Under the pieces are notes generated by a model. It made no database searches. It saw only the letters and a list, made by a program, of their open reading frames with translations, and had not been told where the DNA came from. A program made the position numbers and the translations under genes. This document shows positions 31,321 to 42,639 of a stretch of 64,000 bases of DNA, piece by piece (within the stretch, counting starts at the first letter, position 1; every line of letters starts with the position of its first letter). The DNA comes from Ailurus styani (lineage: Eukaryota > Chordata > Mammalia > Carnivora > Ailuridae): contig LNAC01000001.1 of assembly GCA_002007465.1 (NCBI GenBank), forward strand, positions 9,883,548 through 9,947,547. The letters are read 5' to 3'.

Positions 31321-31836
31321 GGAGAGAATATTCATGGCTTGTTGGAATCACGTCTTTGAACCAAGGGGGCAGAATCCTCCAGTCGAGGGAGAAGCGCATG
31401 TGCTTGTGGTCTGGTCCTAGCCTCGCTTTCAGCCTTGCTCCCTGCCACAGCCACGCACCTTCCTCTGATGTCTCCTCCAGCCATTGCCTCGTGGTCCTTC
31501 TTCACCTGGCCTCGTCCCACGGGGGCCTCCCCATCTTCCGTCACTTCCTCGGGCCCAGTTGGTACCCTGCCCCCTCTTCCCAGTTCCTGGCCTCTCAGGG
31601 CACAATGAACCACTTCCTCCCTGTTTCGTGGATCTGTTTGGATCTTGACTGTGACCTTTGCCGGGCCGTGGTCTGTATTAGCTTTTCTTGGGTTTGTGAC
31701 CCTTCGTTGCCACCCCAGGGAACCTAGAAGGTGAGGGCCTCGCTTGGCTGAAGCAGTTTCCAGCCCAGGCAGTGGTGGTATTGTCGTCAGAGAATGTCTG
31801 CTGAAATAAATTGACCAGATACTGGCCTAAATTGTT
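31321..31836. other. Unique sequence, no gene recognised
   Basis: No named repeat. A 123-codon frame (31356-31727) lacks any domain. CT-rich on the plus strand. Confidence 0.4.
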
Positions 31837-31855
31837 GGCTCTCTAGCTTCTTCTT

Positions 31856-32054
31856 CTTCTTTTTTTTAAAGATTTTATTTATTTATTTGACACAGAGAGA
31901 GATTACAAGCAGGCAGAGAGGCAGGCAGAGAGAGAGGAGGAAGTAGGTTCCCTGCTGAGCAGGGAGCCCGATGCGGGCCTCGAGCCCAGGACCCTGAGAT
32001 CATGACCTGAGCTGAAGGCAGAGGCTTTAACCCACTGAGCCACCCAGGCGCCCC
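31856..32054 (-). mobile_element. Young carnivore SINE, mustelid-type, antisense
   Basis: Antisense SINEC with tail TTTTAAAGATTTTATTTATT, the AGGCAGAGAGGCAGGCAGAG block, tgctgagcagggagcccgat, and head gagccacccaggcgcc. The copy is close to consensus. It has a 19-base duplication with two mismatches (31837-31855 and 32055-32073, GGCTCTCTMGCTTCYTCTT). The tail block is the form I associate with weasel-family genomes. Confidence 0.95.
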
Positions 32055-32073
32055 GGCTCTCTCGCTTCCTCTT

Positions 32074-32429
32074 TAACTCTCCCCATGTCACAGCCGAACG
32101 TGCCCCCCGCCCCCGTGCAGGTGGGCACCGTGATGGAGGTGAGCACACAGGGGGCAGCCCCGAAGCGGGTGACTCTTCCTTCCCAAGGCGGAAGAACTGC
32201 CAAGCTGTAAAGGAAGGCTGTCCAGCCCCCCCTCAGGGGTGTTCGGCATAGTGAGGGGAGGTGAGATAGCATCTCCATGCCCCAAATTTCCCTCTGACGA
32301 GAGACTCCGCTCTCCCAGCAGCCACCACAGTGTAGCAAACATTCTCTGATTGGCAAGACCCCTGGGTTGGGGGGGCACATTAATTTTTTCTTTCATCTAT
32401 TAGTTCATCAAGTATCAAGTGCCTGGTCA
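32074..32429. other. Unique sequence, no gene recognised
   Basis: GC-rich, no repeats or exons recognised. Confidence 0.4.
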
Positions 32430-32660
32430 TGTTCAGGGATTAAGAGGCTTTGTCTGAACAGCGTGGGCCCCAGCCTTGGCTCCGTCTCTGCCACAGCCTG
32501 GAAGACTCTGAACACATCCCTTCACCACCCGCAGCTCCATCCCTACTCTTGTAAAATGAGGATAATCTGGTATCTACCTCTTAGGGTTGGGGGGACACTT
32601 GGAGCAGGTGATGGACATAAAGGGTTTAGTGGTTAGTACCTGGCACAGGCGAGCATCAAA
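32430..32660 (+). repeat. MIR SINE, sense, nearly full length
   Basis: gcgtgggccccagccttggc, tcttgtaaaatgaggataat, acctcttagggttgggggga and ttagtacctggcacaggcga follow the full MIR order. Confidence 0.8.
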
Positions 32661-32679
32661 TATCTATCAGCCATTAGTA

Positions 32680-32810
32680 AAATACAAGTGTGGGCCAAGC
32701 TCTGTGCCACACTCAAGAAGTGACGCAGCCTTCACCCTGGGGCAGGTCACAGTCTAGGGAGAGAGACAGACGACGGGCCGGTGACCCCAGTGCAGGGTGC
32801 CGAGTGACAG
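32680..32810 (-). repeat. L2 LINE 3' end, antisense
   Basis: gggccaagctctgtgccaca then ggtcacagtctagggagaga is a diverged antisense L2 terminus. Confidence 0.5.
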
Positions 32811-33329
32811 CGAGGACTGCAGGGGCTCGGGGGGCCCAGGGAAGCAGCACATGGCAGCGGCACCCCCATCCGCGAGCTGTCCTTCACTTCCTCTGTCTTC
32901 TGATACAAACGTTTAGTTCAGCAAAAACTGTGTCCCTTTCGGTTCCTATTCTGCCATAATGGAGGACGTTGGCTGAGGCCGAGCTGACACTGATGGAGAC
33001 AGAGGGGAGGTGCTGGACGATCCTACCATTTTCCTGTCCCCGAGGCCTCCTCCGCTAAACCCGGACAACGCCGCGGGGGTGTGACAGGGCTCCCCGCGCT
33101 GGCCATAGGAGCCCCTCAACGTCAGGCAGGCCTGGCCGACTGCCCCTCACAACACTTCTTGTTCAGATGGACTCTTGGACTTTCTCCCAACTACTTAAAC
33201 TTTTTGAGTTCTTTAATCCCAGATACAAATCATTAAAAAGGGAACTTTCTTATCCAATTTCCAGCATCTCTGGGCTCCACGAGAGCCTAGATTTGAGGAC
33301 ATGGGGGGTTGCAGCGGGGGGGCCATTTT
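32811..33329. other. GC-rich unique sequence
   Basis: No gene or repeat recognised. Several CpG at 33040-33110. Confidence 0.4.
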
Positions 33330-33500
33330 GTTCCTTGAGGGGTATCTGGAGACATTTTTGTGGGGTGATGCCAGCATCTCGTGCAGTAGAGACGGGGATG
33401 CCGTGGAACATCCCATAATGTGCAGGATGGCCCCCACGTAAAAACTGGTCGTGTGCTTACCACAATGGGAATCGTGCTAAGGCTGAGAATCTGTTTGAAG
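33330..33500 (+). repeat. hAT/MER-type DNA transposon fossil
   Basis: ctggagacatttttgtgggg, catcccataatgtgcaggat and gctaaggctgagaatctg match the order of a common non-autonomous MER DNA transposon. Confidence 0.6.
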
Positions 33501-34685
33501 AGAATGCAAAGTAAGGGGTGTGTGTGTAGGTGTAGGAAAGGGCCAGAGACATGGGTAGCATGTGAAGAGGGGATACTCTTCAATATTTTTCAAATGTCTG
33601 TGAGATAATGGAGTAAGACTCCACATCGGACTTCACTCTTTTGAAGTTTGATTTGCTGGTCAAGTCAACTCACCGGAACAGTTTTGGATCTCATTTCTAG
33701 CAGGAGGTGTCGGAGAACCTGATCTGTGAGACCCTGGTAGAGCCTGGAGCTGTCCAGGGGACCGGCCACCGTGCCGCCGAAGCCCGCACGGAAGCCAGCC
33801 TCCGAGGGTGGCTGGAGAACTCAGCCTTCCAAAGGCCAGACAAGACAGTTCAGGAGCTGTGGTGGGGTGGAGTGGAAAAGTGCCTGGAAATGATAAGTAG
33901 GTCTCCCCCATCCCGCCAGCCACAAGCAAGCCAAGTTCAAAATAAACAGGATGTCCTCTTACCAGGAGGCACGGATGACGCTAATTGGCTTGGAGGTTCG
34001 GCGCTGGCCGGCAGGCAGCCCTCGCTCCCAAGGAGCCAGGAAGTGGCTGCGGTAACACATCTGCTCAGCATCGGGGTACCGGGCAGTCGGGGCCACTGCT
34101 CCCCGCACGGCACCTGCAGAGCAAGTGGCCTGGAGGCCTTTGCCCCTTTGCATATTTCTGGCAATGACTCTCCTTTTGAAGTGGCTGAGCATCCAGGGCC
34201 CTTGGATGCTATGCAGGCTTCCTATCGAGATGGGTCTTGCTGCAGTGACTATTTATTTTAACGTCTCCTGCTTGCAGATGTCTCCCCCAGGCCTGGCCGT
34301 GAGGACGCTTGGTTTCAGTCTTCGACCGCAGGGCATTTCCGGTGTGGCTTGTTTCCAGGAGAAATGCAGTCAGAGTTGGTAACCCTGAGTGCTGAGGGTC
34401 ACCACACCTCCCGTGTATCAGAGGGGCCCTAAGTCTTGCTTGAGGCACCCTGTACCAGGCAGAGACCCCGTGTCTCCCGTGGGGATTTGGATGGAGCCTA
34501 GGAAAACAACAGAGGGCTCTTCGGGTTAACCTCCCTCTCTGTCCAGGCCGATCACTTAGAAGAGTAGAAGTGGCACCATCTTTGAACTGTGTTAAGGTTT
34601 CTCGAACATCTGCTATGGTCTTGACAAGGCCCTGGATCCTGGAGAGGCTCAGGAGAGGTGGGGTTGAGAAAAAAAAAAGGAGGTT
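33501..34685. other. Unique sequence, no gene called
   Basis: A 184-codon plus frame (33707-34261) is the joint longest in the window. It has no domain I recognise and no clear splice pattern, and about that length is expected by chance in this GC range. The segment 34110-34270 (tttgcatatttctggcaatg) looks conserved-like. Confidence 0.4.
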
Positions 34686-34696
34686 AAAAAGACATA

Positions 34697-34896
34697 CACA
34701 AGGGACGCCTGGGTGGCTCAGTCAGTGAAGCGTTTGCCTTCGGCTCAGGTCATGATCTCAGGGTCCTGGGATTGAGTCTCACATTGGGCTCCCTGCTCAG
34801 CGAGGAGCCTGCTTCTCCTTTTGCCTGCTGCTGCCCCTGCTTGTGTGTTCTCTCTGCCCCTCTGACAAATAAGTAAGTAAGATCTTTAAAAAAAAA
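34697..34896 (+). mobile_element. Carnivore SINE, sense
   Basis: gggacgcctgggtggctcag through AAATAAGTAAGTAAGATC and a run of A. Target duplication AAAAAGACATA at 34686-34696 and 34897-34907. Tail units mutated from AAAT to AAGT. Confidence 0.95.
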
Positions 34897-34907
34897 AAAA
34901 AGACATA

Positions 34908-35727
34908 TGTGAACTCTCATGGAGCCCAAGGCCTGTGCAGAGGACACACAGAGGCCCTGCTCTTTTGTGAACTAAAGGGTAGGGGGAGATGGAGGCGGGA
35001 CAGAAGGGGGAGGTGGTTAGCAGTGAGGGGAGGTCCCCAAGAGGAGCGGAGTACGGTACTAATTTCCTTGGATCCCCAGCAAACCGTGGGACTCAGTGGA
35101 ATCAGACGTGGAATCAGCAGTCCGCTTAAAATGTCTTAGGTAAGAGTTGGCAGGCCTGGGCGGGGACATCAGTGAAGGTGTTTTTTGTCTTGTTTGGTGT
35201 TGGTGGAGTCCATCTGTCCTGTGTCTGGGCAAGCTGTCAGGTTGGTTTCTGCTCCCAGGCCAGCTGTGGGCCCTTGGCGCACCCCTGAAAGAAGGTTCTA
35301 AGGAAGAATCTCTGTTGGCCAGAAAGCATCCGGTTTGATCACTGCTGTCTGCCCAGGTCCCAGGAGAGTGGAGTGCGGAAGTGCGTGGCTCACGTTTGCC
35401 TTCTGGGTAGAACCATAACCCTTGAGAGCAGCTCACGGAGCGCGTGAGTGTCGTCTTGTGTCTGTGCGTGAGCTTTGGTGGGGTTCACCAAATGGTTCTT
35501 GTGCCTTAACCCCTGTACATCGCTTGTCATAGGCTCATTTCCTGGGGCCTCAGCTGCCTCCTTCAGTAAATACCACCTCCCTGCCAGCCAAGTGGTTGTT
35601 TGACATTGGGATCATTTCTGTGCCCTCACAACTTCTGGAAAGCAGGGACTTGGTCTCTCCAATTATCTTGTGATTACTGGATAGTTTCTATCATGTTTCT
35701 ATCATGTTTCCTTTTTTTTTTTAACCT
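34908..35727. other. Unique sequence, no gene recognised
   Basis: No repeat recognised. The 125-codon minus frame (35059-35436) has no domain. Confidence 0.4.
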
Positions 35728-35885
35728 ATATGTAGCAGTCAAGAGCAAAGGCTTTAGCGTCCCCTGGACCTGGGCTGGAGCACAGGTTGCTGAGTCCTTG
35801 CTGGAGAGCCTTGAGCCAATTAAAACCTTTGTGGACCCCCCAGATTCTTTCATCTATGAAATGGAATAAAACTCCAAGTATCATC
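35728..35885 (+). repeat. MIR SINE fragment, sense
   Basis: agtcaagagcaaaggcttta, gacctgggctggagcacagg and ttcatctatgaaatggaata follow sense MIR order. Confidence 0.75.
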
Positions 35886-35944
35886 ATTATTGTTTTTAGG
35901 AAATGATGAAGAGGCCAGTCCATGCCATGAAATACAACCATTAC

Positions 35945-36412
35945 CTCTTGCCCTCCCCCCTCTTGAATTTCACTCTCTGGCCACACAAACATCTTCTACT
36001 TTTCTGTGCTGCTCCTCACATCTGTGCCTTTGCTCATTCTCTTCCTTTTGCCCGGGGAGGCCCTTCCCTACCATCTCTCCCTGGCCACACTCCTACACAT
36101 CTTCTAAGAGCCACCTTGGGGGCCCCCTCCTCAGGAAGCTCACCGTGATTGGCCTGCCTCCCTTCAGTACCCACAGCCCCACTAAGGCTGTCACAGGTCC
36201 TGGTTGGTAATCGCTCACGGTCTACAAGGCATGTCTCTAGCTGCTTGTGGGCCACTTTGTGGTTGGCTAGTCTGTCTTCCTTGCTATCTGATAAATATCT
36301 TGAAGTCAGGGGCTGTGTCTTCTTCTCTTTCATTCCTGATACTGGTACTGTGCCTGGCCCTGAGCAAGCTTAAGAGTTATCTGTTGTTCTTCAATGAGTT
36401 GCATGGATTGGA
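35945..36412 (+). repeat. L2 LINE 3' region, sense
   Basis: catctgtgcctttgctcatt, aggcccttccctaccatctc, cttgaagtcaggggctgtgt and ctgtgcctggccctgagcaa reproduce the sense L2 3' end. Frames here are LINE remnants. Confidence 0.8.
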
Positions 36413-37769
36413 TTGAAGAGTATTTCTCTCCTGGGGGATCCTCTTGAAGTGGAGTGTTGAGGGCCTGGGGTGGGAGAAAAGGAATGATGATCAGCCAGGA
36501 CAAACAGTAGAATCGACCCTAGTGACTAAGAAGAAGGCAGACACGGTAGCCAGACTACCTTCACCTTTCGGACAGGAGCCATTGAATCCAGGGGCTTCTG
36601 AGCAGCTTCACTTGAAAATGGAAATGGCTTACCCTTGCGGGGCAGCTCTTTCATGAGAACTGGCCCCATCTCTTGCTTTCTGATGAGGATGGCCAAGTTC
36701 AACATGCAGGAAGGATGGATGCAAAGACATATGTGTCACACCCAGACAGCTAAATGCTCCCGGCTCAAAACAAGACCCAACTGAAAGGATCAAAGCCTGC
36801 ACATGGCCAGGCAGTGACAAATTTATGAAGTCCCGTCATCCACATGAAAACACTGTGTATTTCAATCTGCCCAGTGGAAATAAATCAATCTCGAGTTTCT
36901 CTAGAAGGAATTGCGTCGGCTGCACTTCTCCATAAAGATGTAAGGGATCTGTTCAAGCTGACTTCTACGTCTCTCAAAGAATCAAGGTTTTCTTCCCAGC
37001 AGAGGCATCTAAATGCACCTTTGTCTTTCCCCTTTCACAAAAAGCCTTGAACATCTAGCTTTGAACGAGTATACAAGCTTTGTTATTACACTTAGATTTA
37101 CAAACAAAATTGTTGGCACAGGAAAGCCTGTGGTAGGTAGGACAGACCACCCATAAGTACGCGTATGAAAGCCCAGTTGGAAAATCTCCTTATGTCAGCC
37201 AAAAGTGTGACTGCATTTCTAAAAACTTGGCTGTTCTCTTGGTGGTCGAAACAGTGAACCTTTTTGTTCATTGAATGCTGAAAAAACAAGTATGCCAAAG
37301 AGTGCCTTTTCCTAAAGGGTTTCAAAACTCTTAGCTATTTTTGACTCTTTCTCTCAGGGCTTGAGAACATTCAACAAACGTGAATCAGAGATGTTTTATT
37401 GTTTTGTGTGTATGTCGGAGATTTCAGGTCATGGCCAACAAGAGTTGCCCGATTTGCCAGCAACGTGCCTCACAATGAAGCCTCTTTCTGCCCGTGTCCT
37501 CTGGCCACAGGCAGGGATAGATGCTGGATGTACCCATTTCACTTCTTGGGGATGTGGAAGAGAGTTTTGGCCTTTGGATGGGAGGGAAAAGAGCAGTCTT
37601 TCATCCTGGAGAGTCCATTGTGCAAGATGGCTGGCCAACTCCTCAAGCATGGTCTGTGGTGATGGCAGAGAGAAGCTATGTCTCCAAACTGGGAGGAGAC
37701 TAGTGACTAGAATTTCATGAGCTTGCTCCTTACAGCCAACTGGGCCCACAAATTCTCTAATTATTATGT
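36413..37769. other. Unique sequence, no gene recognised
   Basis: No named repeats. Frames of up to 147 codons (minus 37429-37872, whose right part is AT-rich repeat) show no domain. Confidence 0.4.
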
Positions 37770-37985
37770 GTGACATATATAAAACATATATATACACACA
37801 TGGCATATAGATATGTAATGTAGTTGACATATTAATTACTTCTATGTAATGTATAATCCTATATATGCTCATGGATAGGTACTATTTTATATAGTATAGC
37901 TGACATCATTTCTCTGATATATTTTCTGATATATTTATATTATGTATATTATATATATATATATTTCTGATATATATTCTCTATG
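37770..37985. repeat. AT-rich low-complexity tract
   Basis: ATATAT-rich throughout with a TA run at about 37949-37963. Not coding. Confidence 0.85.
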
Positions 37986-38019
37986 TTTTTGTCCTGACCT
38001 CTGAAAGACTGAAAAACAT

Positions 38020-38540
38020 TTTTCGAACCAGTTTTTTTTAATGAAAAAGTAATTGCGTGTACAAAGCAAAATATATAGAGCATAAAGAGCTCTGCCATAA
38101 AAAACAACTCTTCCTTTCATCCTGGGTCCCCAAGTCCCCTCTCCACGGCCACCACTGTTAACAGTTCTCTTTCAGGTGAATCATTCCAGAGTAGGTCAGT
38201 GCGTGCATGCGCACAGACACGCGCCCACGTGCACACACAGGCACACACGCCTTCAAACCACACAGCCAGATCCAGTGAGAACACACTATATTGTTCTCTA
38301 CCTTTTCCCCTGAATAATTTATTTTGGAGATCTTTCTGTAACGCACACATTCACCTGTCTTATTCTTTTTACTGACTGCGTAGTGTTCAAAATGAGACGT
38401 AGCACGATTTAACCCTCACCCAAGGGCACGCAATTCATTGCTAGCTTTCTGTTATAATAGACAGCACTGTTGTTTATCTTCCCTGTACAAATTTATCTTT
38501 AGAAGAAGCTCCTAGATGTGGTTTATCAGTATCAATGGAC
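38020..38540 (-). repeat. Ancient LINE-like fragment, antisense
   Basis: gccaccactgttaacagttc, ggagatctttctgtaacgca, gttataatagacagcactgt and gaagaagctcctagatgtgg resemble an antisense old LINE 3' region. An alternating purine-pyrimidine patch, GTGCGTGCATGCGCACAGAC, is at about 38200. Confidence 0.5.
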
Positions 38541-38574
38541 ATATGCATCGCAACTTGTTATGATTGCCATTGTT

Positions 38575-38705
38575 GTTATCCCTGTTTTTTATAGATATCC
38601 GAACAGATCAAGCCAGTTTACTCACCCACCAGAGGGCCAAGAGCAACTGTGTCATTATCTCTTCATAAACTCAGCGTGTTTCAAACTTCAGTCTCTGCCA
38701 GGCTG
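38575..38705 (-). repeat. Probable MIR fragment, antisense
   Basis: gttttttatagatatccgaa followed by tcacccaccagagggccaag has antisense MIR spacing but strong decay. Confidence 0.4.
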
Positions 38706-38794
38706 GTGAGTGAAAAATGCCACATTAAATGTGAAGGTTTTGAAGATGGAGACTTTATATCTTGCCCATAGATATTACAACATCATGGATCTTG

Positions 38795-38905
38795 AACACT
38801 CCTTAGGCATCAGTTGTCCAATGTTCTCATTTTATAAGTCGAGGAAGGAAGCTCAGCCTGGGAATGCCTCTACCGGTCCCCGCAGCACTGCCCCCACCCA
38901 GCCCC
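38795..38905 (-). repeat. Probable MIR fragment, antisense
   Basis: ttctcattttataagtcgag then gaaggaagctcagcctggga. Short and diverged. Confidence 0.4.
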
Positions 38906-39339
38906 CACCAGGGCAGAGCCTACAGCAGAGCTAAGGTAGGGCTAACATAGGCTTTCCTGCCTGTGGAACCACCGCTCCTGGCGAGCAACGTCAGACCAAT
39001 TACTGGACTCACTGGTGAGCTAAAGTTGTATAATGCTCGCCTCATTATCCACTGCTCTTGGGAATATAGATCACATCTAGGCAGACTTTGCCTTCACACC
39101 TCACCTGAGTGACTCCATACTGGATAGCAAAACATCCCTTTTGACCACGTGAGAGAATTTCTAAGAGGTTTATCTCCTGGAAGAGGTCATGCATCCCTTT
39201 ATTGTCTCCAAGCATACGATCGTAAGATACGGATGACTGACAGCAGATCCTTCCTAAGGGGGAGGGCTTTTGTTCTGGGGTGAGGGAGAGGGATTGCAGG
39301 CAGGGGGAGGGTGAGAGGTGAAGGCTAGTGTCCTCTGTC
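38906..39339. other. Unique sequence
   Basis: No gene. A G-rich patch at 39255-39320 (gggagagggattgcaggcag). Confidence 0.45.
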
Positions 39340-39690
39340 TTAGTGTGTTCAGGCTGCTAGAAAACAACAACAACAACAACCCACCACAGACTGGGGGTCT
39401 TAAACAACATTCATTTCTCACATTCTTGAGGCTGCAAGTCCAAGATCAAGTTGCTGACAGATTCGGTGTCTTGTGAGGGCTTGTATCCTGGTTCAGAAGT
39501 GGCCATCTTTTTGCTGTGTCCTCACATGGCAGAAGCAGTGAGGGATTTCTCTAGCGTTCCTTCGATCAGGGCACTCACTAATCTCACTCAGGAGGGCTCC
39601 ACCGTCATGGTCTAATCACCTCCCAAAGGTCCCACCTCTTAATGCCATCACGTTGGACTTCAGGACTTCAGCATATGAATCTGGTGGAAG
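39340..39690 (-). mobile_element. MLT1/MST-type (MaLR) LTR, antisense
   Basis: gtgttcaggctgctagaaaa, ccaccacagactgggggtct, gaggctgcaagtccaagatc, tgtcctcacatggcagaagc and cttcagcatatgaatctggt follow the antisense MaLR LTR. A (CAA)n expansion sits at 39364-39380. Confidence 0.8.
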
Positions 39691-39694
39691 GACA

Positions 39695-39900
39695 CGAGCA
39701 CTCGGTCTGCGGCATCTGGCTCTGGTCCTCTCTTCACTAATGTTGCCCTTTTGGGTAAACTCCCTAATTCTTTCAAGCCTCAATTTCCTCATCTGTAAAA
39801 TGGAGATAATTATCAGAGTATCCAGCTCTTCTGGTGTCCATGAGGATTCATAAGGTAATACAGGAAAGCATTTGGCACAGGGTTGCTAAGCTCTGATATA
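39695..39900 (+). repeat. MIR SINE, sense
   Basis: ttctttcaagcctcaatttc, ctcatctgtaaaatggagat, catgaggattcataaggtaa and agcatttggcacagggttgc. Well preserved. Confidence 0.85.
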
Positions 39901-40986
39901 TGAAGATGTTCACACCAGTGTTCTTTACTGCTCTCCAGAGCTCATCTATCCTATATCTCCATCCCAGCCACCTCTGGCCTTCACGTGCTTTATCTTTATC
40001 TGCACTTCTTTTTGCTCTCAGACGACTCTCCTGGACAAGGCATTACCTAAAATAGGAACGTGATCAGGGAAAGTCATTCTATCCTGGAAGAAATAAGCAG
40101 CACACCAAGGGAGGCAGGCAAAGGACCACCCCTGAGAAAAACCAAGCCCTCTCTCAGTTGTGCTGAGCCAATTCTAGAGACTTAAGTGGTGTGGTGTTGT
40201 TTGGAGCCCCGGTTCACCATCCAAAGGCGTCTGGGAGAGGGGTGTCACGATTTATCTCAACTTCCTCAGAGCCAACCACCAGAGTCCTTTCTGTCTGTGT
40301 TCAGCATGTTATTGTTCTGAACTTGACTGACATTCTCCACTCATGTTTGATTTCAGAAGCTGGTGACCTTGGAGATAAAGCCCATGTGGCAAGACAAAAT
40401 GGCCACCTAGAAGACTGGCTGGGATAAACAGGTATTCTAGACTATAGAAATGCCAAATAGAAACTATGTCCCTCTAGTATTTTAAATCTAAAATACTGAT
40501 GTCTTTTCTCTCTTCTCTAGTAATGGTACAGTCTAGCTCCTGAGTTTGGAGGTTGGTTGTGGTTCTTGGCTTTGGGTGTACAAAGTGTGCATGCATTCAC
40601 GTGTGTGTGTGTGTGACAGCACCATCTCTTCTTATTAGCCATTCTCTTCATACCATCTTCATACCAGTAGGAGAACTGGTTTCCAGGAGATCTGCTGGTT
40701 TCTAGGAACTGTATTCTGTGTGACCAGGTTGCAGGTAGGATTTCTATAACCTGTGTATTTTTTGGACTACTCACAAAAACATCAGGTCTTTTTGATAGAG
40801 CTGAAACTGATGCTACATCCGCCCTTTTGCTAGAAGAGATTCAATGTAAAGATTAGTTATAGGAACAATAGCCCCTTTTCACCTCATTTTTATGTTACAC
40901 ATTCTCCTGATTTTGTTAGCACTGCCTCCCCCCAGACAATCAGGGCTCTGTCAGAAAGCTTTCAACCATGTTCGAAGCACATTTAA

Positions 40987-40992
<6 letters not shown>
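39901..40992. other. Unique sequence, no gene recognised
   Basis: Short (GT)n at 40601-40615. No exon or named repeat. Confidence 0.45.

Positions 40993-41035
<43 letters not shown>
40993..41035. repeat. (AC)n microsatellite
   Basis: About 21 uninterrupted AC units. Confidence 0.97.
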
Positions 41036-41036
<1 letters not shown>

Positions 41037-41205
41037 CTCAAGCATAATGTGGGCACTTCACAGCCAGTTTCACCCATAGGAAGTCTGTAGAAAAATATAA
41101 TTAACTCTTGTTTTATGAAGAGCATGTAAAGGGCATGAAGCTGATGGCTAACAAATCAGGGTTCCAAAACCAGCAATGCCTGCCCCCCTCCCCCCCATCC
41201 CCCCC

Positions 41206-41510
41206 NNNNNNNNNNNNNNNNNNNNNNNNNNNNNNNNNNNNNNNNNNNNNNNNNNNNNNNNNNNNNNNNNNNNNNNNNNNNNNNNNNNNNNNNNNNNNNN
41301 NNNNNNNNNNNNNNNNNNNNNNNNNNNNNNNNNNNNNNNNNNNNNNNNNNNNNNNNNNNNNNNNNNNNNNNNNNNNNNNNNNNNNNNNNNNNNNNNNNNN
41401 NNNNNNNNNNNNNNNNNNNNNNNNNNNNNNNNNNNNNNNNNNNNNNNNNNNNNNNNNNNNNNNNNNNNNNNNNNNNNNNNNNNNNNNNNNNNNNNNNNNN
41501 NNNNNNNNNN
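41206..41510. other. Assembly gap (305 N)
   Basis: Unresolved bases. The left edge is a C-rich tract (cccccctccccccc style, 41182-41205), the likely cause of failed sequencing. Long frames that cross the gap are artefacts. Confidence 1.
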
Positions 41511-42214
41511 GCTCTGGGTCCTGTTTGCTCAGCTGTGTCACAGGACATTGGGTGGAATGATCTAGATTGGGGGTGGGTTGCCTCCACCCCTGACATATCT
41601 GAATTCCAGCTTCCTGCTGCTGTTGTTCATCCCTGATGTTTTCCTCATTGGTTTATTTGCTTTTTTTTTTTTTTTTCCATTTTTGGAGATTTCTAAAACA
41701 AAACAAGAAAAGAAAGCAACAACCATTCTTTTCCCGTCACCTCAAATGAGTAGGCTGGTGTTATGAACCCTGAATCTCTTTCTTTCCTCTTGCCCTCTTT
41801 TAAAAATCGTGCTGTTGATATACTAAATGTGATATGTGCTCATATTAAGCAATAACTTGTACACTCAATGCAGAATAGTACAAAGATGAAAGTTAAAAAA
41901 AGCCACATGAAATCCTACCCTCAGAAACAAATATTCCTAATATAAATTGAACATCGTTTTTTCCCTGTACACATACATACTTATTGACAGACATATTAGG
42001 TGGATGGATAGAACTCATTTATAAAGATGGATTTAATCTATACATATTCTTTCAATGACAAATGCTTAGAATTTAATTTTGAGTATAATAAAAAAAATCT
42101 GAATTGAAACAGAAGATTTGTTTGAACCACAGGGAGTTTCTGTACCCTATGAAAGATTTTTTCTAAAATTCTAAAATTTATAAAATTCTTTAAGGCTAAA
42201 AAATGTAATTTTTA
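41511..42214. other. Unique to AT-rich sequence, possible old LINE tail
   Basis: 41790-42110 is AT-rich and may contain an old L1 tail (ccttcaataaatatc-like wording is too eroded to name). Poly-T at about 41661-41676. No gene. Confidence 0.35.
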
Positions 42215-42495
42215 GGTGATGAGAAAAGAATTTATTGGCTCATGTAACTGTAAAGTCCAAGGAGAGGGTGTTATTCTAGATGGAGCCAGATCCAAGAATG
42301 ACAGTGAGATGATCAGGTCTCTATCTCTCCCTTCACCCGTGGCTCTTCCTGTTCCTTTCTGGTTTGCTCTGTGCTCAAACCAGCTTCCTCCTTGGGGTGG
42401 CACACATCACAACGGGCAGCTCCACTTACATTATAATGAAATAGAGATGCTGGAATTCTCAGAAGACTGGAGTCATTGCATCTTCCTTGTTTAAC
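42215..42495. repeat. Ancient mammalian repeat, unnamed
   Basis: aagaatttattggctcatgt, aactgtaaagtccaaggaga and gccagatccaagaatgacag are typical of a dispersed old repeat also seen at 44840. I cannot name the family from memory. Confidence 0.4.
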
Positions 42496-42639
42496 TATTT
42501 GTGTCAATCTTAGTCAATATTCACTGACTTCCTGCTCGATAAGATAGAACATTAGCAGTATCACACTTCTGCCTCATCTCAAAAATTACCAATTTTTGGT
42601 AATTACTCTGTTACATCATCCAGATTTATAACATTTACC

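Noticed and set aside
31359..31372. CCAAGGGGGCAG as a CTCF site
   Set aside because: Lacks two bases of the core spacing required by the consensus.
33707..34261. 184-codon plus-strand open frame
   Set aside because: No recognisable domain, no codon periodicity visible by eye, no splice or promoter context. A few frames of this size are expected in 64 kb of this GC content.
41108..41560. Frames of 129-150 codons with X residues
   Set aside because: Created by the assembly gap.
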